A program made the translations under genes and the position numbers. The notes below the pieces were generated by a model. It saw only the letters and a list, made by a program, of their open reading frames with translations, was not told the DNA's origin and did not search any database. Source: Stenomitos rutilans HA7619-LM2 (GTDB lineage Bacteria > Cyanobacteriota > Cyanobacteriia > Leptolyngbyales > Leptolyngbyaceae). From it: a stretch of 64,000 bases of DNA. Below are positions 1 through 8,113 of this stretch, in pieces. The first letter of the stretch is position 1; every line of letters starts with the position of its first letter. The DNA lies in NCBI GenBank assembly GCA_019358945.1, contig JAHHIE010000001.1, forward strand, positions 403,547 to 467,546, written 5' to 3'.

Positions 1-2
1 GG

Positions 3-233
3 CAAGCAGAGGCCGAACTGCTGCGCATCGCCTCAAAAACGGTTGACATGGCTAAACAAGCGATCTTACAACTGCAAGCGTTTCGTGAGGCGTTGCCGCA
101 ACCGACCGGGTTGATCAGTGCAACTCCTCATGCAGAGATGATCAACCTGCATACGACTCTTGCCGAGATGTTTGTTTCAATGGATGGCTGTGTATTTGCC
201 TCAGCATCGGGAGCAAACCCGTATACTAGGTAA
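3..233 (+). CDS. C-terminal end of an unrecognised protein (cut by window start)
   Basis: The reading frame is open from the first complete codon at base 3 to a stop at 231-233, so the gene begins outside the window and only the last 76 residues are seen. The tail begins QAEAELLRIASKTVDM, is rich in Ala, Leu and Gln, and looks largely helical. It has no cysteine cluster, no membrane segment and no motif that I recognise. The ATG at 48 is probably internal, because the frame stays open and protein-like upstream of it. The next gene, pyrE, is on the opposite strand and convergent. No function is proposed. Confidence 0.5.
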   Translation, partial: QAEAELLRIASKTVDMAKQAILQLQAFREALPQPTGLISATPHAEMINLHTTLAEMFVSMDGCVFASASGANPYTR

Positions 234-361
234 AGGCCCCTTCAAAGCTGATTGACTGACAAAAGTTTTGCAAAGCTGCTTGCTCCGTTATCTATCCGCC
301 CGTGATTCAAAATCCGGGCTAACGGTGTGACACTCATTAAAACGGGTTGAAAGCTCCTGGC

Positions 362-401
362 AGTCCTCTACTCTTCGGGAAGGCAACGCCTACAGAGGAC
401 T
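362..401. repeat. Imperfect stem-loop between convergent genes
   Basis: Arms AGTCCTCT (362-369) and AGAGGACT (394-401) are perfect 8-base complements around a 24-base loop containing GGGAAGGCAACGCC. It lies in the 230-base gap downstream of both the partial first gene and pyrE. There is no T-run on either side, so it is not a standard intrinsic terminator; it may be a dispersed palindromic repeat or a 3'-end structure. The rest of the gap shows nothing else that I can support. Confidence 0.4.
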
Positions 402-464
402 TCGTTCTGTTAGCCCGCACTTCTAGTGCAGGTCAGGTCAGGCGGTTGCTAAAAGCTTTGTCAG

Positions 465-1112
465 TCAACCAGCGGTTGAAGTTTCTTCCGTCTCATGCCG
501 CAGTGCCGTTGATCGCTGTTGAATTTCTGGGATCGCAAAAACCGCCTGGAAGGGCAAGCCATGTTGCTCATAGAGTGCGGCTCCACCTTGCAGGCGATCG
601 ACCAGTGAAATGACTCCATTGACGTGATAGCCTGCCTGCTGCAGCCGTTCCACCGCTTTGAGCGCAGATTGCCCCGTCGTCACCACATCTTCTAGCACGG
701 TCACAGAACTCCCTTCAGGCAAATCAGGCCCTTCGATGTAAGCGCGAGTGCCATGTCCTTTAGCTTCTTTACGAATGATGAGAGCAGGGAGCGAAAGCCC
801 CTCATACGCTGCAACGACACTCACCGCCGTTACGATCGGATCGGCTCCCAGCGTCAGCCCAGCGACCGCTTGCGTGCCTTCCGGCAATAGAGGCAGCACC
901 AGACGACCTACTGCCAGACCGCCTTGCGGATGAAGTGTGACCTGCTTGCCATTGATGTAGTAGGATGCACGTTGCCCTGATGTGAGTAGAAAATCACCTT
1001 CCTGGTAAGCAACCTGACAGAATAGATCTAAAAGTTGCTGACGCAAGGTAAGTAAATCAACCGTCGCAATTGACTGTGATCCATTGGTCAGCGATCGAGT
1101 ATTTTTAGTCAT
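465..1112 (-). CDS. pyrE: Orotate phosphoribosyltransferase
   Basis: This enzyme makes orotidine 5'-phosphate from orotate and PRPP in de novo pyrimidine synthesis, in the cytoplasm. The 215-residue protein shows the type I phosphoribosyltransferase PRPP-binding motif VLEDVVTTGQSA at about residues 139-150, the catalytic loop RKEAKGHGT at about 124-132, and an N-terminal region with LTSGQRASYYINGK at about 43-56. Length fits the bacterial family (about 190-220). The first ATG is used. It stands alone on the minus strand; the small open frame on the opposite strand around 347-613 is a shadow of its 3' part. Confidence 0.95.
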   Translation of the reverse strand: MTKNTRSLTNGSQSIATVDLLTLRQQLLDLFCQVAYQEGDFLLTSGQRASYYINGKQVTLHPQGGLAVGRLVLPLLPEGTQAVAGLTLGADPIVTAVSVVAAYEGLSLPALIIRKEAKGHGTRAYIEGPDLPEGSSVTVLEDVVTTGQSALKAVERLQQAGYHVNGVISLVDRLQGGAALYEQHGLPFQAVFAIPEIQQRSTALRHETEETSTAG

Positions 1113-1337
1113 AGATTCGCGTAAACTCAGTAAAATTAGTGCAGGCTAGGAAAGTGCAGACCAAGCGATGAATTGGGTAAACTGCAATCAACGGATGAGC
1201 AAGTGGCTAACAATAAGTGGCTGTGAAAGCTTTTAAGCTTAAACGCTTTGAGCAAAAACCGCGAAACGATTGACCTGATCTTGCATCTTAGTCCTAAACA
1301 CAAACGTTCACAGTTCAAAACATTGAGGAGTGATTTT

Positions 1338-1829
1338 ATGGGCATTGGCTATAAGAGCGCGACCGTTGGACTTGCAGTCATTGTATTCTCTACCATCGCT
1401 GCTTCAGCTGCGATCGCCCAAGACACCTTTGACAATCCTACAACTGGGGTGCCTAACAATATTCCCGATCAGCTAGATCAAGTGCAGTACTCGAACGATC
1501 GTGACTTTTTTAGTAATCGCTCGATTCCGAGACAGGTGAGCTACATTTTTGGACCTGGCATTCTGGTGCGCAACTCGTTTCCGGACAACGAAATTGCCCG
1601 TGATGGTAAAGCAATTTTTGAGTTCTATCAGGATTTGTTGTCTCGCCAAATGGCAAGCCGCTCAGTCATCCGCACGCCTGACCTACCGACCCAATTTAAT
1701 CAGTCGATTCGGGAAATCTCTTTCGAGGCTGAGCGTCCGCTGACCACCACTCTGCCACCTGTAGAATCTACCCCTCCCACCCCTACCACGCCGTTGCAGA
1801 CAAAGCCACGCGTACCAGCTCTTTGGTAA
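1338..1829 (+). CDS. Exported hypothetical protein
   Basis: The frame is open from 1248, but the ATG at 1338 is preferred because GAGGAG lies just upstream and the protein then begins with a clear signal peptide (MGIGYKSATVGLAVIVFS followed by an AAIAQ cleavage-like site near residue 28). The mature part is about 135 residues, has an aromatic/charged middle section (RQVSYIFGPGILVRNSFPDN) and ends in a Thr/Pro-rich tail. It is probably periplasmic or cell-wall associated. I do not recognise a domain. It is followed by the tRNA on the opposite strand. Confidence 0.7.
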   Translation: MGIGYKSATVGLAVIVFSTIAASAAIAQDTFDNPTTGVPNNIPDQLDQVQYSNDRDFFSNRSIPRQVSYIFGPGILVRNSFPDNEIARDGKAIFEFYQDLLSRQMASRSVIRTPDLPTQFNQSIREISFEAERPLTTTLPPVESTPPTPTTPLQTKPRVPALW

Positions 1830-1875
1830 GCTCACTCTTTGGGAGCATGGACGGTATTGTGCCGTTGCAGGGTAA

Positions 1876-1948
1876 TCCAGGGTGCAGGGGTCGAACCTGC
1901 CTGAGGCGAATTATGAGTTCGCTGCCTAAACCGCTCGGCCAACCCTGG
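1876..1948 (-). tRNA. tRNA with CAU anticodon (Ile2/lysidine type or Met)
   Basis: Read on the minus strand this folds as a full cloverleaf: acceptor CCAGGGT with ACCCTGG plus discriminator A, D-arm GCC/GGC, anticodon stem GCGAA/TTCGC with loop CTCATAA (anticodon CAT), variable loop CTCAG, and T-arm GCAGG/CCTGC with TTCGACC. CCA is not encoded. The C1-G72 pair and the lack of three consecutive G-C pairs in the anticodon stem argue against the initiator tRNA. Similarity of the anticodon arm to plastid and bacterial tRNA-Ile(CAU) suggests an Ile tRNA that TilS would modify, but elongator Met cannot be excluded by eye. Confidence 0.9.
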
Positions 1949-2177
1949 GTTGCCATTATTGTATCCCGATTTTTGGTTCCCGCTTTTTTGACTTAGCTTC
2001 TAGTCAGAAAAGGTTTGTGTAAGACGTTAGAGACAATCGATCTTTGCGACGACTAAAATGTTTATGCTGCACTGCCAGCATCTGTGTCTAAAATTGGAGC
2101 GATCGCATTCATTTTGGAGCAGTGCGATCGCTTCGCAGTCGATCGGCTGCCCTTTTGTCTCCTGCTAACGACTCCCC

Positions 2178-2840
2178 ATGAAACTGAACTCCACCATAGC
2201 GCTAACCCTACTTTTGCTGGTGTCAATGCTTGTAGCTGGTCTGGTCAGCGCGTCCTGGGGATCTTCGCTCGGTCGAGAAGCACTAAAAGGGATTACACAA
2301 CCAGATACCCGTCCTACAAATAGTAAGGTAGGTGGTCAGGCAGGTAGCACGCGGCGAGAAGAACTTGCCGTCTTGCCAGAAGATGACATCATTGCCAACG
2401 TTAAAACTCGGATGAATGGTGGCGCGGTTAAAGATGCCAATCCTAGCTCATCTGTTAGCTCTAAAGCGGTTTCCCAGAATGAAATCGCGAAGACGCAACT
2501 GCCGATGACGGCAACGAGTCAGGATGTGGTGCTAGAGATTAAGTCGGTACGTAAGCAAAGTGAGTCTTTGGTGTTGGCGGTTAGCCTGCGGAATAACGGT
2601 AAGCAGCCCGTCCGCTTTGTCTACGATGCGCTAACTGTGTCAGATGAGCAGGGGCGATCCCTCAAAGCAAGTACAGATGGATTGCCTGTCGAGTTGCCAG
2701 CTTCTAGCAGCGCCTTTCCTGGTACCATTAGCATTCCGGCAAACCTTCTGGATGGGGTTCAAAAAATTTCGCTTTCTCTGCCTGATTACCCAGACAAGCG
2801 GCTACAGCTACAGGTGTCGAATATTCCCCTTGTCCAGTAG
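2178..2840 (+). CDS. Membrane-anchored or exported hypothetical protein
   Basis: A 220-residue protein starts at the ATG at 2178 with an N-terminal hydrophobic segment (about residues 5-27, IALTLLLLVSMLVAGLVSA), either an uncleaved anchor or a signal peptide. A long polar, low-complexity linker follows. The C-terminal half (about 115-220) has alternating hydrophobic strands (VVLEIKSVRKQSESLVLAVS, RFVYDALTVSDEQGR) that look like an immunoglobulin-like sandwich of the DUF4352 kind; that reading is inference. It precedes the CorC-type gene on the same strand by about 40 bases and may be co-transcribed with it. Confidence 0.65.
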   Translation: MKLNSTIALTLLLLVSMLVAGLVSASWGSSLGREALKGITQPDTRPTNSKVGGQAGSTRREELAVLPEDDIIANVKTRMNGGAVKDANPSSSVSSKAVSQNEIAKTQLPMTATSQDVVLEIKSVRKQSESLVLAVSLRNNGKQPVRFVYDALTVSDEQGRSLKASTDGLPVELPASSSAFPGTISIPANLLDGVQKISLSLPDYPDKRLQLQVSNIPLVQ

Positions 2841-2881
2841 AGGATTCTCGCTTCACTCTTCTACAGGAGAGCCTTTCGATC

Positions 2882-4393
2882 GTGCTGTACATGACAGGCT
2901 GGTTGCCGCTTTGCTTGGTTTTGCCTCTGGGTTTGATCGACCAATCCACCGCTTCTCTTTCAGGATCGGCCATCTTGTCACGCCTCCTATCGGTTTTGCT
3001 GCTGATTGCGATCAATGCGTTTTTTGTTGCCGCTGAGTTTTCGATGGTGTCGGTGCGGCGATCGCGCATTAATCAGCTAGTGGACGCTGGGGACGTGCAG
3101 GCTCGCACAGTGCAAAACCTCCAGCAGGGTATTGAGCGGCTCTTGTCTACCACTCAACTCGGCATTACGCTCTCTAGCTTGGCGCTCGGTTGGATTGGCG
3201 AAAGTGCGATGGCAGGTTTGGTCGCTTACTGGCTCAACCAGCTACCACTACCCACAGCGTATCGGCAGGTGTTGACCCATTCTGTGGCAATCCCCACCAC
3301 CTTTTTGCTGATTGCCTATCTGCAAATTGTGCTGGGCGAACTTTGCCCGAAATCGGTTGCCTTGCTTTATGCCGAACAACTCGCTCGCTTTTTGGCGGCA
3401 CCCAGTTTGGCGATCGCCCGGTTCTTTCACCCCTTTATCTGGATTCTGAACCAATCGACTCGACTGCTGCTGCGTTTAGGCGGCATTCAATACACTGGGC
3501 AGGGGTGGTCAAATCAAGTCACACCCGAAGAACTACAGCTCATCATTGCAACGTCCAGCGAATCTACCGGGTTGGAGGCTGAAGAACGTCAGTTGCTTAG
3601 CAACATTTTTGAATTTGGCGATGTGTCTGCGGGGGAAGTGATGGTGCCGCGCACCAGTATGGCGGCGATTCCTTGCGATGCCACCTTTAAGCTGCTGTTA
3701 GAAGAAGTAGCCCAGTCTGGACATTCGCGCTACCCCGTAGTTGGTGAATCGCTGGACGATGTGCGCGGTCTCATTCATTTTCGAGAGTTGGCCGAGCCAT
3801 TAGCACAAGAACCTGTTGACTTGTCCCGCCCGATTCAAGCTTGGCTGCGCCCCGCACGGTTTGTACCGGAATATATGCTGTTGAGTGAACTGCTTCCCCT
3901 GATGCAGCGATCGCGTCAGAGCATGGTGATGGTGGTGGATGAGTATGGTGGCACGGCAGGTCTGGTGACGATCGAAGATTTGATTGCCGAAATTTTGGGC
4001 AACACGGTGGAGCCTGCCAACGACCAGGTGATTAGCATTCAAATCTTGAACGAGCAAACGTTTCTTGTGCAAGCGCAAATGGATCTTGAGGAAGTGAACG
4101 AGACACTCAATCTGAATTTGCCGCTAACGGATGACTATCAAACGCTGGGCGGGTTTGTCCTGTTCCAGTTACAAAAAATTCCTTCACCTGGAGAAACTTT
4201 ACGCTACGGCGAGTTTGAATTTACCATCATTTCTGCGGAGGGGCCTCGGTTGCACCAAATTCAAATTCATCGGCTGGATGCATCTGAGACAAATCTAGAT
4301 GATTTTGCGGTGTCTGCCACAGAAGACGATGCCAACACCAATGTCGCTCCACTCGATCGCTCCACAGATCTAGATAGCTCTCCTTTTCTATAA
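2882..4393 (+). CDS. CNNM/CorC-family membrane protein with CBS pair (HlyC/TlyC-type)
   Basis: Likely inner-membrane divalent-cation (Mg/Co) efflux or homeostasis protein, by family. Order seen: an N-terminal CNNM (DUF21) transmembrane block at about residues 25-205 with the family phrase FFVAAEFSMVSVRRSRINQL, two CBS domains at about 235-350 (VMVPRTSMAAIPCDATFKLL and MVVDEYGGTAGLVTIEDL), then a CorC_HlyC domain at about 365-450 (DDYQTLGGFVLFQL). Length of 503 is somewhat long for the family because of an acidic tail. The start is GTG at 2882 or ATG at 2891; AGGAG lies upstream near 2866. It is convergent with the MFS gene, with 26 bases between the stops. Confidence 0.9.
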   Translation: MLYMTGWLPLCLVLPLGLIDQSTASLSGSAILSRLLSVLLLIAINAFFVAAEFSMVSVRRSRINQLVDAGDVQARTVQNLQQGIERLLSTTQLGITLSSLALGWIGESAMAGLVAYWLNQLPLPTAYRQVLTHSVAIPTTFLLIAYLQIVLGELCPKSVALLYAEQLARFLAAPSLAIARFFHPFIWILNQSTRLLLRLGGIQYTGQGWSNQVTPEELQLIIATSSESTGLEAEERQLLSNIFEFGDVSAGEVMVPRTSMAAIPCDATFKLLLEEVAQSGHSRYPVVGESLDDVRGLIHFRELAEPLAQEPVDLSRPIQAWLRPARFVPEYMLLSELLPLMQRSRQSMVMVVDEYGGTAGLVTIEDLIAEILGNTVEPANDQVISIQILNEQTFLVQAQMDLEEVNETLNLNLPLTDDYQTLGGFVLFQLQKIPSPGETLRYGEFEFTIISAEGPRLHQIQIHRLDASETNLDDFAVSATEDDANTNVAPLDRSTDLDSSPFL

Positions 4394-4419
4394 CGTCCGC
4401 TCGCGTGAAGTTGCGTGGG

Positions 4420-5652
4420 CTAGCTGCGAGGGAAGGCATACCAATCGCGTCCATTCCCCAGCGCAAACTGAAGCGAATGGCTGAGCGTTTTGCTGCATTG
4501 AGTCACAAAAATGATTACAGACAGAAACGCTAAAGCGCTAGCTAAGCCAAAAACTCCTCGGTAGCCAATCGATTCAGCTAGAAACCCCAACGCTGGCCCT
4601 GCGATCGCAATGCCCAAGTCAAACCCGGCAACGCAAAGCGAAAAAACTCGCCCACGTTCATGCGCTTCAGAACGATCGGCCAGTAGCGCAATCATCAACG
4701 GCAAGAAAATGCCTATGCCGCTCCCTTCGAGCAAACCTGCTAGCAGAAACGCACTGGCACTTTGAGCAGACCACAACAGTAGCATCGTAAGAGCATAAAG
4801 TAGCAGCCCCAGCGTAATAAACCGCCCACGACCATAGCGGTCAGATGCACGTCCAGTTAACAGACGCACACTAAAACTAGCCAGGGCTGCTGCCGTGTAG
4901 AACAGCCCTGCATTAAGGCTCACGCCCGCTTCTTGAATAAACAATGGCACGAAGGTACTCAGTACCCCAAACGCCAGCCCGACTAGCAGCAGCGCTAAGG
5001 CTGGAGTCCGCAGCCGTGGGCTGAACACTAATTGCCAAAATGATGTACGGTCAGCTTCTGTGGTCGGCTCCATGGCCGGAGTCGGTGTTCGCAGCCCAAG
5101 CCCACTCACGAGCCCTACGATTCCCAACCCGGCTGACAGCAAAAATAAGGGTGTGTAGCCTGCCCATGCTTGCAAAAACCCTCCAATTGCCGGACCGATC
5201 GCCACCCCAATCGGATTGACTAAACTCATGTAGCCAATCACTTCTCCCCGATTGGCAGGCGGTGACAAATCAACAGTCAGCGTACTGTAGGCCGTTGTAA
5301 AGGCGGCAATGCTAAGCCCATGAAAAGCGCGCACCGCAATGAGCAGGGGAATAGATTGGGTAAGCAAATAACCAATGGGTGCGATCGCCGCCGCCGTCAG
5401 CCCAATGAGCAGCACCAATCGCCGACCCCGATGATCAGCCAAGTGCCCGACCCACGGACGAAACAACAACAACCCCACCGCAAATGCACCCATCACGATG
5501 CCAATCTGATACGTAGCACCGCCAATGTCTCGAATGTAGAGTGGCAAGGTTGGCAGCAACGTGGCAAGGCTTGCCCAAAACAGCAAGCCAACAGCAAACA
5601 GGAGCAACAGATTTTGGCGGGTTGCTGGTTCAAAGATGCTGAAAATTTTCAA
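4420..5652 (-). CDS. Major facilitator superfamily transporter
   Basis: A 410-residue inner-membrane protein with about 12 hydrophobic segments, typical of drug/metabolite proton antiporters. The loop 2-3 signature is visible at about 66-82 (RPWVGHLADHRGRRLVLL), with a second-half echo at about 265-280 (LTGRASDRYGRGRFI). The start codon is TTG at 5652, supported by AGAGGAAGG about 8 bases upstream; no better ATG lies nearby. The substrate cannot be deduced. It is monocistronic on the minus strand. Confidence 0.88.
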   Translation of the reverse strand: MKIFSIFEPATRQNLLLLFAVGLLFWASLATLLPTLPLYIRDIGGATYQIGIVMGAFAVGLLLFRPWVGHLADHRGRRLVLLIGLTAAAIAPIGYLLTQSIPLLIAVRAFHGLSIAAFTTAYSTLTVDLSPPANRGEVIGYMSLVNPIGVAIGPAIGGFLQAWAGYTPLFLLSAGLGIVGLVSGLGLRTPTPAMEPTTEADRTSFWQLVFSPRLRTPALALLLVGLAFGVLSTFVPLFIQEAGVSLNAGLFYTAAALASFSVRLLTGRASDRYGRGRFITLGLLLYALTMLLLWSAQSASAFLLAGLLEGSGIGIFLPLMIALLADRSEAHERGRVFSLCVAGFDLGIAIAGPALGFLAESIGYRGVFGLASALAFLSVIIFVTQCSKTLSHSLQFALGNGRDWYAFPRS

Positions 5653-5873
5653 GAATGCCTTCCTCTAGCAAACAAATTCTTACCGACTCTGAGGGCCGAC
5701 AGTTGCACTAACAGGTTTCGTTACATAACCGAAAGGATAGTTGGCAACGAGTGGAGCGGCCACAAAAGTTAGCTGCCCAAGCAGGCCCTTCTCTTATGAT
5801 GAAGAGTTTCTGCTCAGATGGCTACGACACAATCGTCTTATGAGTACGATCGCCATCCACAGTTGGTAAAACG

Positions 5874-5903
5874 TAAAAAAAACAGAGCCGCTTTAAGGCT
5901 CTG
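5874..5903 (-). terminator. Rho-independent terminator of the small minus-strand gene
   Basis: On the minus strand CAGAGCC (complement of 5897-5903) pairs with GGCTCTG (complement of 5883-5889) around a 7-base loop, followed directly by a run of eight or more T. It sits about 50 bases past the stop of the 65-residue gene at 5956-6153, which supports that gene being expressed. Confidence 0.85.
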
Positions 5904-5955
5904 ATCGGCAATAGCATTTTAATGATGGACTTCAGGCGATCGAGCTGTGAGCCAC

Positions 5956-6153
5956 TTAAAGTGCCTGACGGGAAACCAATTTTTCAAAATTTGCCTGAGT
6001 CTGATGCAGCATTTGTTCACGGCTGTCACCAGTTTTCGTCAAAGTTGGCACTAAATTGCGGGCTTGAAGCGCCATATGAAGCTGAAGGTGAGCAACATAC
6101 TCGCTGAAATCTTCCCGGCAACCATTTGAAGACTGAGGTAAAGGCGAATTCAA
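5956..6153 (-). CDS. Small hypothetical protein, TTG start
   Basis: A 65-residue reading frame begins with TTG at 6153, preceded by a strong ribosome-binding site (AGAAGGAGA about 8 bases upstream), and ends about 50 bases before a textbook intrinsic terminator. These two signals make it a real gene despite its size. The protein is soluble and helical (EDFSEYVAHLQLHMALQARN, EQMLHQTQANFEKLV) with one Cys. I do not recognise the family. It has its own upstream gap and is probably monocistronic. Confidence 0.65.
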   Translation of the reverse strand: MNSPLPQSSNGCREDFSEYVAHLQLHMALQARNLVPTLTKTGDSREQMLHQTQANFEKLVSRQAL

Positions 6154-6423
6154 GACGTTCTCCTTCTCGACACTGGATCGTAAACCAACGTTACGAACGT
6201 AACATGCAAGCTTTTTTTGCTCCTAACTTTGCAACGAAGATTAACGGTTAGCGCATGGAATAGTTGAGAAGCGTAACAGTTTTTGCTTGTCACGTCGATG
6301 ATTGCTCATGCGATCGCACATTGCAACAGCTTTCTAGCCTCTAAAGTCTTTGTTTTTAATTGATTGGATGTAACCTATGCTTCATCCAAAGCACGACTTG
6401 TGTTACAGTTTCGTACCGTGTCT

Positions 6424-6462
6424 GGACGCATAGCTCAGTTGGTTAGAGCACCACGTCGACAT
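6424..6462 (+). pseudogene. 5' half of a tRNA-Val(GAC)-like gene
   Basis: The stretch GGACGCATAGCTCAGTTGG and onward matches the acceptor 5' strand, U8-A9, D-arm and anticodon arm of a typical bacterial tRNA-Val, up to GAC at 6458-6460. From 6463 the sequence no longer completes the anticodon stem: no CGTGG partner, no T-arm and no acceptor 3' strand (TGCGTCC) is found in the following 250 bases. I therefore read it as a truncated copy, probably the relic of an integration event, since tyrosine-integrase debris follows. Confidence 0.7.
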
Positions 6463-6513
6463 TGTTGTACCAACCTCACGATACCCACGATATATGACTC
6501 TATAGCTTCCCTA

Positions 6514-6554
6514 TCTACTTACGTGTGCAGAAATGTATGTGGAAGGTAAGTAGA
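6514..6554. repeat. 9-bp stem-loop inside the decayed island
   Basis: TCTACTTAC (6514-6522) and GTAAGTAGA (6546-6554) are perfect complements separated by 23 bases. It lies between the tRNA fragment and the integrase scrap. It has no T-run. It may be a recombinase arm site or an element end; no function can be assigned. Confidence 0.4.
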
Positions 6555-6690
6555 GACGCGCAAGATTGAGCTTCAAAACCGGAATGGACCCTGCTGCATG
6601 ATGAGTCAACCACTTTCAGCGATAAGGGCACTACTGTTTGCTGGAGTCACTTAGCTCCGAACCTATAATAACCGCATCAGTTGCCTGAGA

Positions 6691-6801
6691 CGTTCTGGTA
6701 AGTGGCTAGTAGATGAGAACTACCTGCCAAGTAATCCCTACCGCAACCTTAAGAACTGTCCAGTAGAGCGTGTTCGCATTAAACCCTTCACTGCTGATTA
6801 A
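6691..6801 (+). pseudogene. Fragment of a phage-type tyrosine recombinase (integrase)
   Basis: One frame reads KWLVDENYLPSNPYRNLKN and then continues CPVERVRIKPFTAD before a stop at 6799-6801. The first part has the pattern typical of the end of the SAM-like core-binding domain of XerC/phage integrases (xWLVDEGYLPSNPYxxLK), and the second looks like the linker into the catalytic domain. No start codon, no complete N-terminal domain and no catalytic R-H-R-Y domain remain; upstream and downstream frames are broken. It lies beside a truncated tRNA-Val, the usual neighbourhood of such enzymes. Confidence 0.6.
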
Positions 6802-7064
6802 GTAACCCTTATCCGGACTGCGCTGTACGACGCTATGCAACCGAAATGACAGCAGGCCATGAGTGGTGGTGCTGGTGGCATGTTTGCCATCAAAGCAGAA
6901 GTCCTTCATCAAGATGGGCCTTCCTCAGTCCAGTTTGACGCCTTTTGCGACATCTTGGCACCTGTACTACTGGGCTTTTGGAGGATGTCTTAGAAGTCAG
7001 CTTGGCAGTAAAAAAGCTCTCTGGTGTACGCTGCAAAGACTACGTCCAGCACCGAGAGAGCCAC

Positions 7065-7958
7065 ATGAGTAAAGCATATCCCAGCAATCTGACTCCAGCC
7101 AATTTGACTTGCTCAATGACTTGCTGCCAACCCCGAAACCGGGTGGTCGTCCCCGTACTGTCGCTCTGTGGGCTGTGCTCAATGCCATTTTCTACTTGCT
7201 GTGTGAAGGGTGTTGCTGGCGGACATTGCCAGGAGACTTTCCCGCTTGGCAGACCGTCTATACCTATTTCCGCAACTGGCGCAAGGACGGTACCTGGATC
7301 AAGATCCATGACCACTTGCGGGAGTGGGTGATACCGAGTTAAAGAATGACGGCTACAGATCAATCGGTGGGTAGGGGCAAGGCATTGCCTTGCCCCTACA
7401 GGATGTGTCGCATTTTCAATTCAAATTGGTATGAGAGTGGAGCAGGCGCGTCAACCGAGTCCCTCGGAAGCCATCATCGACAGTCAAAGTGTGAAAAGTG
7501 CTGCGATGGTCAGTGCGTCTGTCGGATGGGACAGTGGCAAATTGCTCAAGGGACGGAAACGGTTTTTGAGCGTCGATACGTTGGGTTTGGTGCTGCGGGT
7601 CTTAGTGACTGCTGCCAACGTCGGTGAGCGCGAAGGCAGCAAACAGGTGCTCAAACGGGTCAAAAAGATGGACAAAGCGGTGTCTTGTCTGCAGACGAGC
7701 TGGGTTGATGCTGGCTTTGACGGCGCACCGTTGATGCAATGGGTGATGGACGTTTGCCGTTGGATCGTGCAAGTGGTACTGCGACCGGAGCAGACGAAGG
7801 GCTTCGTGTTACTCAAAAAGCGTTGGGTCGTGGAGCGCACGTTTGGTTGGTTAATGGGATCACGGCGCTTAGTCAGAGACTATGAATTATTGCCGGAAAC
7901 CTCGAAGACCTTGATCGACCTCGCGATGATCCGGCTCATGGTAAGGCGACTGGCATAA
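7065..7958 (+). pseudogene. IS5-family DDE transposase, frameshifted and interrupted
   Basis: The gene starts MSKAYPSNLTPA at 7065. A single-base deletion near 7097 shifts the frame, after which the family sequence resumes (QFDLLNDLLPTPKPGGRPRT and ALPGDFPAWQTVYTYFRNWR-like text) to REWV at 7329. A 100-bp MITE then interrupts it, and the remainder runs from about 7435 (RVEQARQPSPSEAIIDSQS) to a stop at 7956-7958. The catalytic residues survive: Asp in IIDSQSVKS, Asp in WVDAGFDG and Glu in WVVERTFGWL. Rejoining the three pieces gives a transposase of about 265 residues, the normal length. Confidence 0.9.
7332..7431. mobile_element. 100-bp MITE-like element inserted in the transposase
   Basis: The element starts TACCGAGTTAAAGAATGA and ends TTTCAATTCAAATTGGTA, whose ends form imperfect terminal inverted repeats (TACCRANTTRAA pattern). 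It is flanked by TGA on both sides (7329-7331 and 7432-7434). Removing it with one TGA copy restores the transposase frame exactly (REWV-RVEQ), so the empty site is known. It contains a perfect palindrome at 7371-7399: 14-base arms beginning GTAGGGGCAAGGCA around a single T. It has no coding capacity, so mobilisation would need a transposase in trans. Confidence 0.85.
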
Positions 7959-8113
7959 AATTTGACCCCGCAAAACTTTTAAGACATCCTCTTAAGTAGG
8001 TAGCCACAATTAATTGTAAAGAGGGGTTTGGGCGCTTCGCCTCCAACAGCATCTTCAACTTAATTACGTTCAGTTACTTAGAGAACAAATTTCATTTTCC
8101 CTCGCCTTTCTCT

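Larger units (their letters stand above)
6981..7991 (+). mobile_element. IS5-family insertion sequence, inactivated
   Basis: Terminal inverted repeats are visible: GAGGATGTCTTAGAAGT (6981-6997) at the left and, on the opposite strand, GAGGATGTCTTAAAAGT (7975-7991) at the right, 16 of 17 identical. Between them lies one transposase gene of IS5/IS427 type on the plus strand. Without the 100-bp insertion at 7332-7431 the element would be about 0.91 kb, normal for this group. No clear target duplication is seen. The transposase is broken by a frameshift and by the insertion, so the copy cannot make its own enzyme. Confidence 0.88.

Noticed and set aside
347..613. 88-codon plus-strand frame near the window start
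   Set aside because: It overlaps the 3' end of pyrE on the other strand, has no ribosome-binding site, and its composition is that of an antisense shadow.
6424..6700. Intron-split tRNA-Val (group I or group II intron)
   Set aside because: After the anticodon no T-arm or acceptor 3' strand could be found downstream, and no group I core or group II domain V was recognised. Truncation explains the data better.
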